Shown in pieces: positions 1-6,805 of a DNA stretch of 11,988 nucleotides. Both the position numbers and the translations under genes were made by a program. This DNA is from Verrucomicrobiota bacterium (GTDB lineage Bacteria > Verrucomicrobiota > Verrucomicrobiia > Limisphaerales > AV2): the NCBI GenBank assembly GCA_003219345.1, contig QHOP01000109.1, forward strand, positions 1 through 11,988, given 5' to 3'. The notes under the pieces are model-generated. The model was not told the origin of the DNA and made no database searches. It saw only the letters and a list, made by a program, of their open reading frames with translations. Each line of letters starts with the position of its first letter. Position 1 is the stretch's first letter.

Positions 1-1174
1 GTCGGGTGACTTCGCCGGCGCTGCCGCTGAACACAAATGTCGCACCGTGTTTTGCAGACTTGAGCCGGCCGCCGGGCGTGTCCGGGTCGGCGTAGCCGAC
101 GAAGAAAATGGCCTGGCGTTCGTCGCCGATCATGCGGGCGGCGAGGTCGTGCGCGGCGGTATGTTCGCTCATCATCCCGGCGGTGAGGACGAAGATGCGC
201 CCGCCGGAGAGCCGCATTTTATCCACCTGGCCCGGTTCGAGCACAGCGAGGTTCAACGCCTCAGTGAGCTTGAGGTTGCTGTGGTTGCGATGGGCGCGGT
301 GGGCTTCGAGATCGTAAATCTCCGTGAAGACACGGCCCAGCCCGCCGATGTAAATAGGCTGTCGTTTCAATTTACCGGCCTTCATGAGCAAGGCGAGCAG
401 GGCGAGAATTTCCTGCGTCCGGCCCAGCGCGAAGGTGGGAATGAGCACGCAACCCCTGCGTTTGAGAACCTCGTGCAGGGCCGCGGTGAAGCGTTCGATT
501 TCGGTTTCGCGCGAAAAACCGGGCGGCACCTGGCGGTTGCCCCGCGTGGTTTCCATGATGAGCACGTCGGCCTTCACGTCGTCAAAGCGCGCGCCGCGCA
601 GAATGGTCTGGTCGCGGAAACAGACGTCGCCGGTGTAAAAGAGGGTTTCCTTTTGCCCGCGCGCCATAATCCCGGCGGAGCCGAGGGCGTGGCCGGCGTC
701 GTAGAATTCCAGTGTGGGCGAGGCCTGGCCAACGCGGGTCTTGTGGGAGGCAGCCCATTCGATTTCACGGTTGTAGCGGAAACCCTGAAACAATGCGGCG
801 ATTTCATCCACTTCGTCGTGAGAAAAGAGCGGATATTCCTTGATGCCCAGTTCGTCGCGCTGACGGGTCATGACGTTCACGGAATTGTGCAGCACGCGTT
901 CGATGAGGAAATAGCTCAGCTCGGTCATCAGGACGTGAGCTTTGGGAAAGTGCCGCAGCGCGACCGGCAGCGAACCGACGTGATCGTGATGACAATGAGT
1001 GACCGCGATGGCGTCGAGTTCTTCTTTTTGGATGAGCCGGTAGATCGGCAGGCTGTCGCGGCCCTCGCGTTTCGGGTGCGTGCCGGCGTCCATCAGCAGG
1101 CGATGCCCTTCGATTTCGACGAACCACGCGCTGGCACCGATGTTCGAGGCGGGATTAAGGTTGAGGATTCGCAT
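1..1174 (-). CDS. MBL-fold beta-CASP RNase-like metallohydrolase (C-terminus cut off by window edge)
   Basis: The frame reads from ATG at 1174 to the left edge with no stop, giving 391 residues. The zinc-binding signature THCHHDHVG places H60, H62, D64 and H65. The further metal ligands are H162 (in DAGHALGSAG) and D183 (in YTGDVCF). After these come beta-CASP-type blocks: E208 in METTRGNR, PTFALGRTQEIL at 247-258, and TAGMMSEHTA at 331-340. The near C-terminal GYADPDTPGGRL matches the usual 'GY...GT.GR' block of the RNA-specificity region. Family members (CPSF-73, archaeal and bacterial beta-CASP RNases) are zinc-dependent RNA endo/exonucleases in the cytoplasm and run about 450 residues, so roughly 60-80 residues are missing here. 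Nuclease activity is inferred from the family. The start is the first ATG before the MRILNLNPAS strand. No Shine-Dalgarno is visible. A gap of 301 bases separates it from the upstream gene on the same strand. Confidence 0.9.
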   Translation of the reverse strand, partial: MRILNLNPASNIGASAWFVEIEGHRLLMDAGTHPKREGRDSLPIYRLIQKEELDAIAVTHCHHDHVGSLPVALRHFPKAHVLMTELSYFLIERVLHNSVNVMTRQRDELGIKEYPLFSHDEVDEIAALFQGFRYNREIEWAASHKTRVGQASPTLEFYDAGHALGSAGIMARGQKETLFYTGDVCFRDQTILRGARFDDVKADVLIMETTRGNRQVPPGFSRETEIERFTAALHEVLKRRGCVLIPTFALGRTQEILALLALLMKAGKLKRQPIYIGGLGRVFTEIYDLEAHRAHRNHSNLKLTEALNLAVLEPGQVDKMRLSGGRIFVLTAGMMSEHTAAHDLAARMIGDERQAIFFVGYADPDTPGGRLKSAKHGATFVFSGSAGEVTR

Positions 1175-1241
1175 GAATCGCCGCGCAACGATGATTAAGA
1201 GTAATCTTTCGGACTTACGAAATCAGTTTTTCGCACGGGAC

Positions 1242-1271
1242 AAAATAATTTTGAACAGTTCAGAAACTCAA
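1242..1271 (-). promoter_or_regulatory. Weak candidate promoter for the beta-CASP gene, with operator-like inverted repeat
   Basis: Read on the minus strand, TTGAGT (1271-1266) and TATTTT (1247-1242) are 18 bases apart. Each matches the sigma70 consensus at four of six positions. The spacer carries the perfect inverted repeat TGAAC-A-GTTCA (1252-1262), which could bind a dimeric regulator. The local AT richness contrasts with the GC-rich surroundings. The predicted start is about 60 bases before the ATG at 1174. This is pattern matching only. Confidence 0.25.
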
Positions 1272-1277
1272 CCCGTC

Positions 1278-1404
1278 TGAGAGGTGTTGTTCTCATGAGT
1301 CGGGCCCGGGTTTCACGACCCGGCCCCGCCCGCCAGTCCCTCTGGCGGAAAGGAGGTAACGTTTGGTTGTTTGGGTGAGCGGGCATCGCAAGGTGCCCGC
1401 TTTT
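1278..1404 (+). ncRNA. Candidate structured RNA or leader element with four hairpins and a perfect SD sequence
   Basis: Four hairpins follow one another on this strand. P1 is TGAGA/TCTCA (1278-1282 with 1291-1295). P2 is a 10-bp stem with one C-C mismatch (1301-1311 with 1318-1328), its core being CCGGGT/ACCCGG. P3 is CCGCCA/TGGCGG (1330-1335 with 1343-1348). P4 is GCGGGCA/TGCCCGC (1379-1385 with 1394-1400), followed by TTTT. Between P3 and P4 the unpaired AAAGGAGGT (1349-1357) is the exact complement of the usual 16S 3' end. No convincing protein lies behind it: ATG 1295 gives 27 residues, and a TTG at 1363, six bases after the SD, gives about 56 that run into the neighbouring gene. It could be a small RNA, a cis-regulatory leader or a dispersed repeat. 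The compact structure is seen; the function is unknown. Confidence 0.4.
1379..1404 (+). terminator. Terminator-like hairpin ending the 1278-1404 element
   Basis: A 7-bp GC-only-but-one stem GCGGGCA/TGCCCGC with an 8-base loop is followed directly by TTTT, then GACTTGG. On the minus strand no T-run follows the stem, so the polarity points to plus-strand transcription. The T-run is short for an efficient intrinsic terminator. Confidence 0.4.
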
Positions 1405-1475
1405 GACTTGGTGATTACGCTCCCTTTCGACGCGTGGCGTCAAGGTCAACATGCGGCGCGACGAAAGGTGAGGGG

Positions 1476-2231
1476 TCATTTCTTTTTCGGCGTGTTTGTT
1501 CCCGGCTTCAGCGCGGCGGCCTCCATCAATTGAAGCAGGTCCTTGTGCTTCGTGTAGCCTGAGGGGGCGACAAACTGCTTCGCGTCCGGCCGGGCAAACT
1601 GCACGTTCTGGTAACGAATCACCACGATAGCTCCCGCGTCGTTCATCTGCGCTTGCAAGGGGAAATTTTTCAAATCCGCTGCGCTCCAGACAATAAATTC
1701 AAGCTTTTGCCCATGCTCATCCGTCATCATCACCCGATCCTTCGCGCAAGGGTGGCCGTCAAGTGTTTCCTTGCCCAGCGCGATCTTGTGCATTTTGAAG
1801 TTTTTGTTGAGGGCAGCGGCTTCCTCTTCCGGCAAAGGCATCTCCACGTAGGCCGCCAGAGCGGGGAAGATGATTTCCATCGCCTTTGCGTCCGGAAGGA
1901 CGATGCACGCCAGACGGTCCATGGCCATCTGTTTCAGGCCGGCTATCTGTGCGGGCGGGACCTGCGGGCCTTTCATCTGGGTCATATCAATGTCCATGCG
2001 GACCTTGCGCTCCAACAGCGCAAAATTCATCGGCATGGTGACGGATTCTTTGCCGGCTTTATCCAGAACGCGCAGCTCGGCTTTAGCCGTGAAGGCCTTG
2101 ATGTCGCCGAACAACCTGGTCATCGCGGCGTTCCAACCCGGTGGGCTGCCTACGGCCATTTGGGGCTGGGCGAGGCCCGTTGAGCCCGCCAGCGAAACAA
2201 ACGCAAGCACAGCCAAAGAGTTTCTTATCAT
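1476..2231 (-). CDS. Exported DUF4412/LolA-like protein
   Basis: The product is 251 residues, from ATG 2231 to TGA. The N-terminus MIRNSLAVLAFVSLAGSTGLAQ is a typical Sec signal peptide, with probable cleavage after ...TGLAQ, so the protein acts in the periplasm or at the outer membrane. The body reads like the half-barrel LolA/DUF4412 fold. It has alternating strands, a DGHPCAKDRVMM block (around residues 160-170), an IVWSAADLKNFPLQ block (around 180-193) and a late YQNVQFARPDAKQF...PSGY block (around 208-226). That W..DL..P / F..P.GY pattern is how this superfamily ends. The C-terminus is lysine-rich (NTPKKK). Such proteins bind lipids or lipoproteins, but no ligand can be read here. No Shine-Dalgarno precedes the start. 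The M16 peptidase gene lies 96 bases upstream on the same strand, with a terminator-like hairpin between them, so co-transcription is uncertain. Family assignment is by pattern and moderate. Confidence 0.8.
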   Translation of the reverse strand: MIRNSLAVLAFVSLAGSTGLAQPQMAVGSPPGWNAAMTRLFGDIKAFTAKAELRVLDKAGKESVTMPMNFALLERKVRMDIDMTQMKGPQVPPAQIAGLKQMAMDRLACIVLPDAKAMEIIFPALAAYVEMPLPEEEAAALNKNFKMHKIALGKETLDGHPCAKDRVMMTDEHGQKLEFIVWSAADLKNFPLQAQMNDAGAIVVIRYQNVQFARPDAKQFVAPSGYTKHKDLLQLMEAAALKPGTNTPKKK

Positions 2232-2286
2232 GTTGTTTCGGTCTGGAATTTTTGCCGGAGCGTAACGGACGAGCCGATTTTAGCCA

Positions 2287-2326
2287 GCAAGAAAAGCGTG
2301 GCTGCCTTCCGGGCGCAGAAAGGCAG
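2287..2326 (-). terminator. Terminator-like hairpin after the M16 peptidase gene
   Basis: Directly after the TGA at 2330-2328, the minus strand reads CTGCCTTTC, a 7-base loop, then GGAAGGCAG: a 9-bp stem with one T-G wobble (2326-2302). A T-rich TTTTCTT follows about six bases later. Position and shape suit termination of the peptidase message. The gap before the T-run makes it imperfect. Confidence 0.45.
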
Positions 2327-2327
2327 G

Positions 2328-5264
2328 TCAGAACACGAAAATATCTTTTAACTGCAATTCTGTGATCGCCCCCGCCTTCTTGAGCCGTTCGAGGTCGAAC
2401 TTCTTTTTGTCGCCCACGATGGAAATGAGTCTGGACCGGCCTTTGAGATGTTGCTTTTGGAACTGGACGACCTGGTCCAGGCCGAGTTGCCGGACCTTCG
2501 CGAAACGCTCCTTGCGCGGGTCAATCGGCACCTCCAACCGCTCCCACGAACGCACCGAGCCCAGGATTTCACGGAACCCGATCTTGCCGGTCCGATAACG
2601 GCTGATGACGGAGTCCCGGGTCTCGCGAAAGCGCTCGGGTGACGTCGGCAGGTTTTCGAACAAATCCATGAACGCATCCAGGGCTTCGGGCGTTTTGTCC
2701 GCCTGGCAACTGATGCCGCCGACCATCACATTCTGTTCGTCTTTGCGGCTGCCGTTGGAATAAACAGCGTAGGCCGAATACGCCAGCGCGCGGGCCTCGC
2801 GCAGTTCCTGGAATACGATGCCGGACATTCCGCCTGAGAAATAGTCGTTGAACAACTGGACGGGCGGGACATTGGCTTCGTTGTATTCGCCGTCGCCGAA
2901 CTCGATGCGCACCTGCGATTGCGCCATTTCCTTGTCGAACAGGTAAACCCGGCTTTCGCCCGGCGCCGCCACTCTGAGGAATTTGTAGGGCGGCGTTGGT
3001 TTGAGCGGTTCCGCGGAGCTGGGGCGTTGTTTGAGGATCGCCTCGACTTTATCCATCGGGATTGACCCCGTGTAAGTGATGGCGTGCCGATAAGTGAGCA
3101 GACTTTTGATCAGGCCGTGCAGGTCCTCCAGCGTCAGCGCGGTCAGTTTGTCGTTCGGCAACGCCCGCAGAAACGGCGAGTCCGTCCCGTAACGATTATA
3201 CTGGGCGACGGCGCTGGTGAGCGTGCGGAAGTCCTTCTTCGCGTCCTCGCGCTGGACCAGGATGATTTTCTTCAACTCCTCCAGCGTCCCGGGCTCAGCC
3301 GTCGGGCCGGTCAGCAAATCGATCAACAGCGCCCACGACGCCGCGAAGTTCTCGTCCAGGCCCGCGATGCTGATGGTTGTCTCGTTGTCTCCCGCGCCGA
3401 TGGAAAAATCAGTTCCGAGCTTGTACCACTCCTTTTTCAACTGCTCGGCCGTGAACCGCTTCGTGCCGGATTTGTCGAGCAACTGAGTCGCTGCCCCGAG
3501 CCGGTTGTCGCGGCGCGTCCCGATTTCGACCGAGATCGTCAGCGCAAACAAATCGTTCAACGGATTCCTGGCGTAATACAGCTTCACCCCTTCCGCCTGA
3601 TCGACTTTGCGATAGTCCTGGCCCGGCTTGACCCAGACCGGTTCGATCTCCTTCACTTTCATCGCCAGCACGCGCTTGAAGAATTCGGACTGGCGCGTGG
3701 GATCGATGTCGATCTTGTCGATCTTCGGCTTTTCAATCTTTGGAATCTCCTGCTGTTCGTCCAGGCGGTAGCCGGCCACGTAGCCGCCGTTGAAATACTT
3801 GTTCGCCGCGCGGACAATGTCCCGCTTGGTCAGTTTTTCCATCCGGTCGATCTCGCCAATCGCGTGGTCCCAATCCTGAAAAGCGAGAAACGCATTGCGC
3901 ATCATGGCGACGCGGCTTTCATCGGACTCCAACATCGCTTTGCGGTTCTTTTTGAAGTCGGTGATGATCGCGGGGATGATCCAGTCCTCGAACTCGCCCT
4001 TCCGGATCAGCTCGAGCTGCTGCAGCAACAGGTCCTCAACGTCCTTGAGCGGTTGGCCCTTTTTCGGGATGCCCCAGAGATATTCCGCCCCGTAATCGTT
4101 GTTCAACTCCGGACTGGACCCGGCGCGACGCACCTTTTGTTGCTGGTTCAGGTTCAGATCAATCAGGCCGGCGGTAGCGTTGTTGAGAATCATGTCCACC
4201 AGCTTGAGCGCCTCGGCCTCCGGATCGTTCCGTCCCGGCGTGCGAAAGGCCAGCAACGCATACTCTTCGCCCTTGTATTTCACCGTGACCCGCTCGGCGC
4301 CTTGCAGCGGCTTCTCGTCCCAGGTCTTCGGCGACGGAACCGCTTTGGCTTTCCACGCCGAAAAATGCCTGTCGATCAACTCGATCGTCTTGCGTGCGTC
4401 GATGTCGCCGGAAATCACGATGGCCATGTTGCCCGGGACGTAGTTCTTCTCGAAGAACTCATACATGTTCTTCAGCGACGGATTCTTGAGATGCTCCACT
4501 TCGCCGATGGTCGTTTGTTGGCCGTAGGGATGTTTCTTGAACAGCAGCTTGTTGACGGCGAATTCGATGACCGCCTCCTTGTTATCGAGCGTCTGGTTCT
4601 TCTCTTCATAGACAATCTCCAACTCCGGTTGAAAGAGGCGAAAGACCGGATGTTGAAAACGCTGCGACTCGATGATGGCCCACTGTTCCAGGCGGTTCTT
4701 CGGCAGATTGACCTGATAGACGGTCTCTTCGTGCCACGTGTGGGCGTTGAGGCCCTGTTCGCCCATCGCCTTGTAGAGCTTGTCCATCTCGTTCGGGATT
4801 TCGTACTGCGCGGCCAATTGCGATTCCTGGTTGATCTCCGCGTAGATGGCCTTGCGTTTCTCCGCATCGGTCTCGTGGAAATGTTTCTCGTAAAGCCCGG
4901 TGATGCGGTCGAGGTGCGGCTTTTCCTCCTCGTAATTCAGCGTGCCTAGGTGCGTCGTGCCCTTGAACAGCATGTGTTCGAGGTAATGCGCGAGACCAGT
5001 GGACTCGGCCGGGTCCTGTTTGCTGCCGGCGCGCACGGCGATCTGCGCCTCGAACCGCGGCGTCTCGTGGTTTTCCGTCAGATAAATCGTCAGGCCGTTG
5101 TCCAACTGGTAAATCTGCACGGCCATCGGGTCTTTCGGATTCGGCTGGTTGATCCGCTTGAAACCGGCCAGTGCGGAAAACGATGGCGTGACCAGGACGA
5201 CCGCGATGGCGACGAGCAGAATGGATTTGCGGTTCGCGTGTGTGGGTGGAGGCGGGGAAATCAT
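2328..5264 (-). CDS. Exported M16 (pitrilysin/insulinase-type) zinc metallopeptidase, four-repeat form
   Basis: The product is 978 residues from ATG 5264. A hydrophobic segment SILLVAIAVVLVTPSFSA (14-31) acts as signal peptide or anchor, so it works in the periplasm. The inverted zinc motif HYLEH is at 93-97 (H93 and H97 zinc ligands, E96 catalytic), and the distal glutamate is E220 or E221 in EIVYEEK. This is an active first domain. A second M16 repeat starts near 280. A third begins near VKLYYARNPLNDLFALTISVEIG and a fourth holds QELREARALAYSAY, whose R822/R825 and Y829 match the C-terminal R...Y substrate-binding motif. About 950 residues and four repeats match PqqL-type single-chain M16 enzymes rather than two-subunit pairs. 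The frame stays open for 79 codons upstream, to 5501. Those codons belong to a dead methyltransferase, and the signal peptide starts exactly at M5264, so that start is preferred. No Shine-Dalgarno is visible. Confidence 0.92.
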   Translation of the reverse strand: MISPPPPTHANRKSILLVAIAVVLVTPSFSALAGFKRINQPNPKDPMAVQIYQLDNGLTIYLTENHETPRFEAQIAVRAGSKQDPAESTGLAHYLEHMLFKGTTHLGTLNYEEEKPHLDRITGLYEKHFHETDAEKRKAIYAEINQESQLAAQYEIPNEMDKLYKAMGEQGLNAHTWHEETVYQVNLPKNRLEQWAIIESQRFQHPVFRLFQPELEIVYEEKNQTLDNKEAVIEFAVNKLLFKKHPYGQQTTIGEVEHLKNPSLKNMYEFFEKNYVPGNMAIVISGDIDARKTIELIDRHFSAWKAKAVPSPKTWDEKPLQGAERVTVKYKGEEYALLAFRTPGRNDPEAEALKLVDMILNNATAGLIDLNLNQQQKVRRAGSSPELNNDYGAEYLWGIPKKGQPLKDVEDLLLQQLELIRKGEFEDWIIPAIITDFKKNRKAMLESDESRVAMMRNAFLAFQDWDHAIGEIDRMEKLTKRDIVRAANKYFNGGYVAGYRLDEQQEIPKIEKPKIDKIDIDPTRQSEFFKRVLAMKVKEIEPVWVKPGQDYRKVDQAEGVKLYYARNPLNDLFALTISVEIGTRRDNRLGAATQLLDKSGTKRFTAEQLKKEWYKLGTDFSIGAGDNETTISIAGLDENFAASWALLIDLLTGPTAEPGTLEELKKIILVQREDAKKDFRTLTSAVAQYNRYGTDSPFLRALPNDKLTALTLEDLHGLIKSLLTYRHAITYTGSIPMDKVEAILKQRPSSAEPLKPTPPYKFLRVAAPGESRVYLFDKEMAQSQVRIEFGDGEYNEANVPPVQLFNDYFSGGMSGIVFQELREARALAYSAYAVYSNGSRKDEQNVMVGGISCQADKTPEALDAFMDLFENLPTSPERFRETRDSVISRYRTGKIGFREILGSVRSWERLEVPIDPRKERFAKVRQLGLDQVVQFQKQHLKGRSRLISIVGDKKKFDLERLKKAGAITELQLKDIFVF

Positions 5265-5399
5265 TTGATTTGGCACATTGGACAAACGCGGAGGTAGTTT
5301 GCACGAACGGCGAGCCGTCCGCCAGTCTGATTTGGCGCCGGCTTGAGAATGCTCTGATTGCGCACAGCAACAATCGCAATCTCGGCGGCATCGCAGAGG

Positions 5400-5665
5400 C
5401 GCAATGAGGAAGGAGCCGGAACCACAGGCGGGTTCGAGGATGCGGAGTTTGGCGAGGGGAGCACGCCCGCCTCGGGCGTCAGTTTGCGCGCCCTCGCGCA
5501 AACCTCGTTCTCTACCAGGCGCAGCGTCGTCGGCGGGGGCACCGACGGCCGAGGCGAGGCGCCCGTGCCTGACATCGCTTCATCGAGCAATTTGCCGCTC
5601 GTTTGGCGGACGATGTAATCCGCGATGAAGGTCGGAGTTTAACAAACACCGGCGGCCTTCGGCCC
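5400..5665 (-). pseudogene. Remnant of an N6-adenine DNA methyltransferase (type II/IIG restriction-modification-like)
   Basis: Two pieces of one conserved module can be read on this strand in different frames. The first (5665-5576) reads KAAGVC*TPTFIADYIV, then RQTSGKLLDEA. This is the familiar '(R)KAAGVYYTP.YIVDYIVR.T.G.LL' start of Eco57I-like methyltransferases, with YY replaced by TGT TAA (Cys, stop). The second (5447-5400) reads LRILEPACGSGSFLI, the S-adenosylmethionine-binding motif I (normally LDPACGSGSFL). Between them lie about 120 bases of hairpin-rich DNA (5455-5575), longer than the usual linker, which put the halves out of frame. Nothing after motif I resembles a methyltransferase, so no catalytic NPPY block survives. 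The stop, the frameshift and the truncation make this a relic. The family identification rests on motifs I recognise, not on a search. Confidence 0.7.
5455..5575. repeat. Hairpin-rich insertion inside the methyltransferase remnant
   Basis: On the plus strand ACGCCCG/CGGGCGT (5463-5469 with 5473-5479, 3-base loop) is followed three bases later by the perfect 9-bp hairpin GTTTGCGCG/CGCGCAAAC (5482-5490 with 5495-5503, loop CCCT). A looser GGCAC/GTGCC pairing lies at 5538-5542 and 5565-5569. The block sits exactly where intact methyltransferases have a short linker. That suggests a small palindromic element inserted there. The boundaries are estimates. Confidence 0.5.
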
Positions 5666-5681
5666 CTCTCCAAGCAACCTC

Positions 5682-5756
5682 GTAGCCGCCGACGTGAGTC
5701 GGCGCACTTGTTTGCTTTCAAGCAAAGGACTAGCGCCGACTCACGTCGGCGGCTAC
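5682..5756. repeat. 75-bp perfect inverted repeat (REP-like palindrome)
   Basis: Two 24-base arms (5682-5705 and 5733-5756) are exact reverse complements. The left arm begins GTAGCCGCCGACGTGAG and the right arm ends CTCACGTCGGCGGCTAC. The 27-base loop contains a second hairpin, TTTGCTT/AAGCAAA (5711-5717 with 5720-5726). As single-stranded DNA or RNA it would form a long two-tier cruciform. It abuts the upstream end of the methyltransferase remnant and lies about 130 bases before the nitrilase start. It could be a dispersed REP/BIME-type element or a minimal non-autonomous transposon end-pair. Genome copy number is not visible here. Confidence 0.8.
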
Positions 5757-5796
5757 AGTTTCGGGGTTCAACGTGGGAATCGTCTTCGGGTAAATC

Positions 5797-5826
5797 TCTC
5801 CCCACCTTCTGGGGAGACAGGGTGAG
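5797..5826. repeat. CTCTCCCC/GGGTGAGG hairpin repeat
   Basis: TCTCCCCA/TGGGGAGA form a perfect 8-bp stem (5797-5804 with 5810-5817, 5-base loop), followed by CAGGGTGAGG. This CTCTCCCC...GGGTGAGG arrangement resembles short intergenic repeats that are common in many GC-rich genomes. It also resembles, in the opposite orientation, the sequence flanking the MITE-like element at 8896-8921 and 9072-9090. Its role is unknown. Confidence 0.5.
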
Positions 5827-5859
5827 GGTGGTTGGATTCTCTCGGGTTATTGTGAAAGA

Positions 5860-5875
5860 GTGCCGGTTGCGGCAC
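5860..5875 (+). promoter_or_regulatory. Small hairpin just upstream of the nitrilase start
   Basis: GTGCCG/CGGCAC pair around the 4-base loop GTTG, ending 10 bases before the GTG start codon at 5886. That is where a Shine-Dalgarno would be expected, and none is visible. It could shape ribosome access, or be a leftover of the repeat-rich region to the left. Confidence 0.25.
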
Positions 5876-5885
5876 GATAAGCCCG

Positions 5886-6716
5886 GTGCAAGCAAGCTCA
5901 TTCAACCTCGCGCTGGCCCAAATGCTCGTTGAAGGCGGGCGCAAGGAAGCGAACCTGCGCCGCGCGCTCGAACGAATCAACGAAGCCGCGGGCCACGGAG
6001 CTCAAGTGGTGGTCTTGCCCGAAGCATTGACGCTTGGTTGGACGCATCCGTCGGCGAGTAGCGATGCGGATGAAATTCCGGACGGATTTTCCTGTGCTAA
6101 ACTGCGGGACGCAGCGCGACGGAACCGCGTTTACGTCTGCGCGGGATTGATCGAGCGCGCCGGCGAAACGGTTTTCAACGCCGCGGTGCTCATTGATCCA
6201 CAAGGCGAGGTCATTCTCCATCACCGCAAGTTGAATGAACTGGAGATCGGCCACGAGTTCTACGCGCAGGGCGACCGGCTGGGCGTGGCTCAAACCCCGC
6301 TGGGAACGTTCGGCGTGATGATCTGTGCCGATGCCTTCGCGCGCGGGCAAATCGTCGGCCGTGCGCTTGGGTTGATGGGCGCGGACATTATCCTGTCGCC
6401 GTGCGCCTGGGCCGTCCCTGAGGACCACGACAACACCAAGGAACCGTACGGCCGGCTTTGGCTCGATAATTATTGTCCTGTCGCCCGTGATTTTCGGCTG
6501 TGGATCGCCGGCGCCAGCAATGTCGGTTGGCTGACGGACGGCCCGTGGAAAGGCCGCAAATGTATCGGGTGTTCGCTCGTCATCGGACCGGATGGCCGGC
6601 AGATTTTGATGGGACCTTATGGCCACGCTGCCGACACGATTCTTTACGCGGACATCGAACTCGAGCCGCGTCCGGCGCGAGGTGATGGGTGGGAGAGAAT
6701 GTGGTCAAAAGCCTAG
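5886..6716 (+). CDS. Carbon-nitrogen hydrolase (nitrilase superfamily amidohydrolase)
   Basis: The product is 276 residues from GTG 5886 to TAG 6716. The Glu-Lys-Cys triad is present: E46 in VVVLPEALTLGW, K115 in HHRKLNELE (with E119 as the usual supporting glutamate), and C147 in FGVMICADAF. The fold runs as expected from the first strand FNLALAQM through GADIILSPCAWAVP (165-178) to the late WIAGASNVGW and IGPDGRQI strands. The GTG is chosen because the next ATG (codon 13) would remove the first core strand. There is no signal peptide, so the enzyme is cytoplasmic. Family members hydrolyse or condense amides, nitriles or carbamoyl groups, and the substrate cannot be read from this sequence. 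It is the only confident plus-strand gene, flanked by repeats upstream and by a convergent operon downstream, so it is probably transcribed alone. Confidence 0.9.
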   Translation: MQASSFNLALAQMLVEGGRKEANLRRALERINEAAGHGAQVVVLPEALTLGWTHPSASSDADEIPDGFSCAKLRDAARRNRVYVCAGLIERAGETVFNAAVLIDPQGEVILHHRKLNELEIGHEFYAQGDRLGVAQTPLGTFGVMICADAFARGQIVGRALGLMGADIILSPCAWAVPEDHDNTKEPYGRLWLDNYCPVARDFRLWIAGASNVGWLTDGPWKGRKCIGCSLVIGPDGRQILMGPYGHAADTILYADIELEPRPARGDGWERMWSKA

Positions 6717-6805
6717 GCTCCAGGTTTCCAATCACCGATTCCATCCCGATTCTCGAGCTCCAAATTGATCGAGCTGGTCAAGAACGAGCGCGAACTTTCG
6801 AGCCT

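Noticed and set aside
1252..1262. Possible LexA/SOS box at TGAACAGTTCA
   Set aside because: The half-sites GAAC and GTTC are one base apart instead of the four expected for the GAACNNNNGTTC type of box.
1195..1479. Minus-strand frame of 94 codons in the gap between the exported protein and the beta-CASP gene
   Set aside because: The translation is arginine/proline-rich without a recognisable pattern and runs through the hairpins of the structured element.
1295..1531. Two short plus-strand frames (ATG 1295, 27 codons; TTG 1363 six bases after the perfect SD, about 56 codons)
   Set aside because: The first is made of hairpin sequence. The second runs into the 3' end of the opposite gene. Neither has a recognisable protein pattern, though the SD spacing of the second is good, so it is mentioned under the element.
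3084..4949. Long plus-strand open frame (621 codons), with further frames at 47-1198, 7107-7712 and 9919-10644
   Set aside because: All lie antisense to genes with clear catalytic or family motifs. Their translations show no domain pattern; they are by-products of GC-rich codon use.
5512..5932. Opposing frames containing SRRRESA/RRRL-type peptides
   Set aside because: These are translations of the 5682-5756 inverted repeat and its flanks, not genes.
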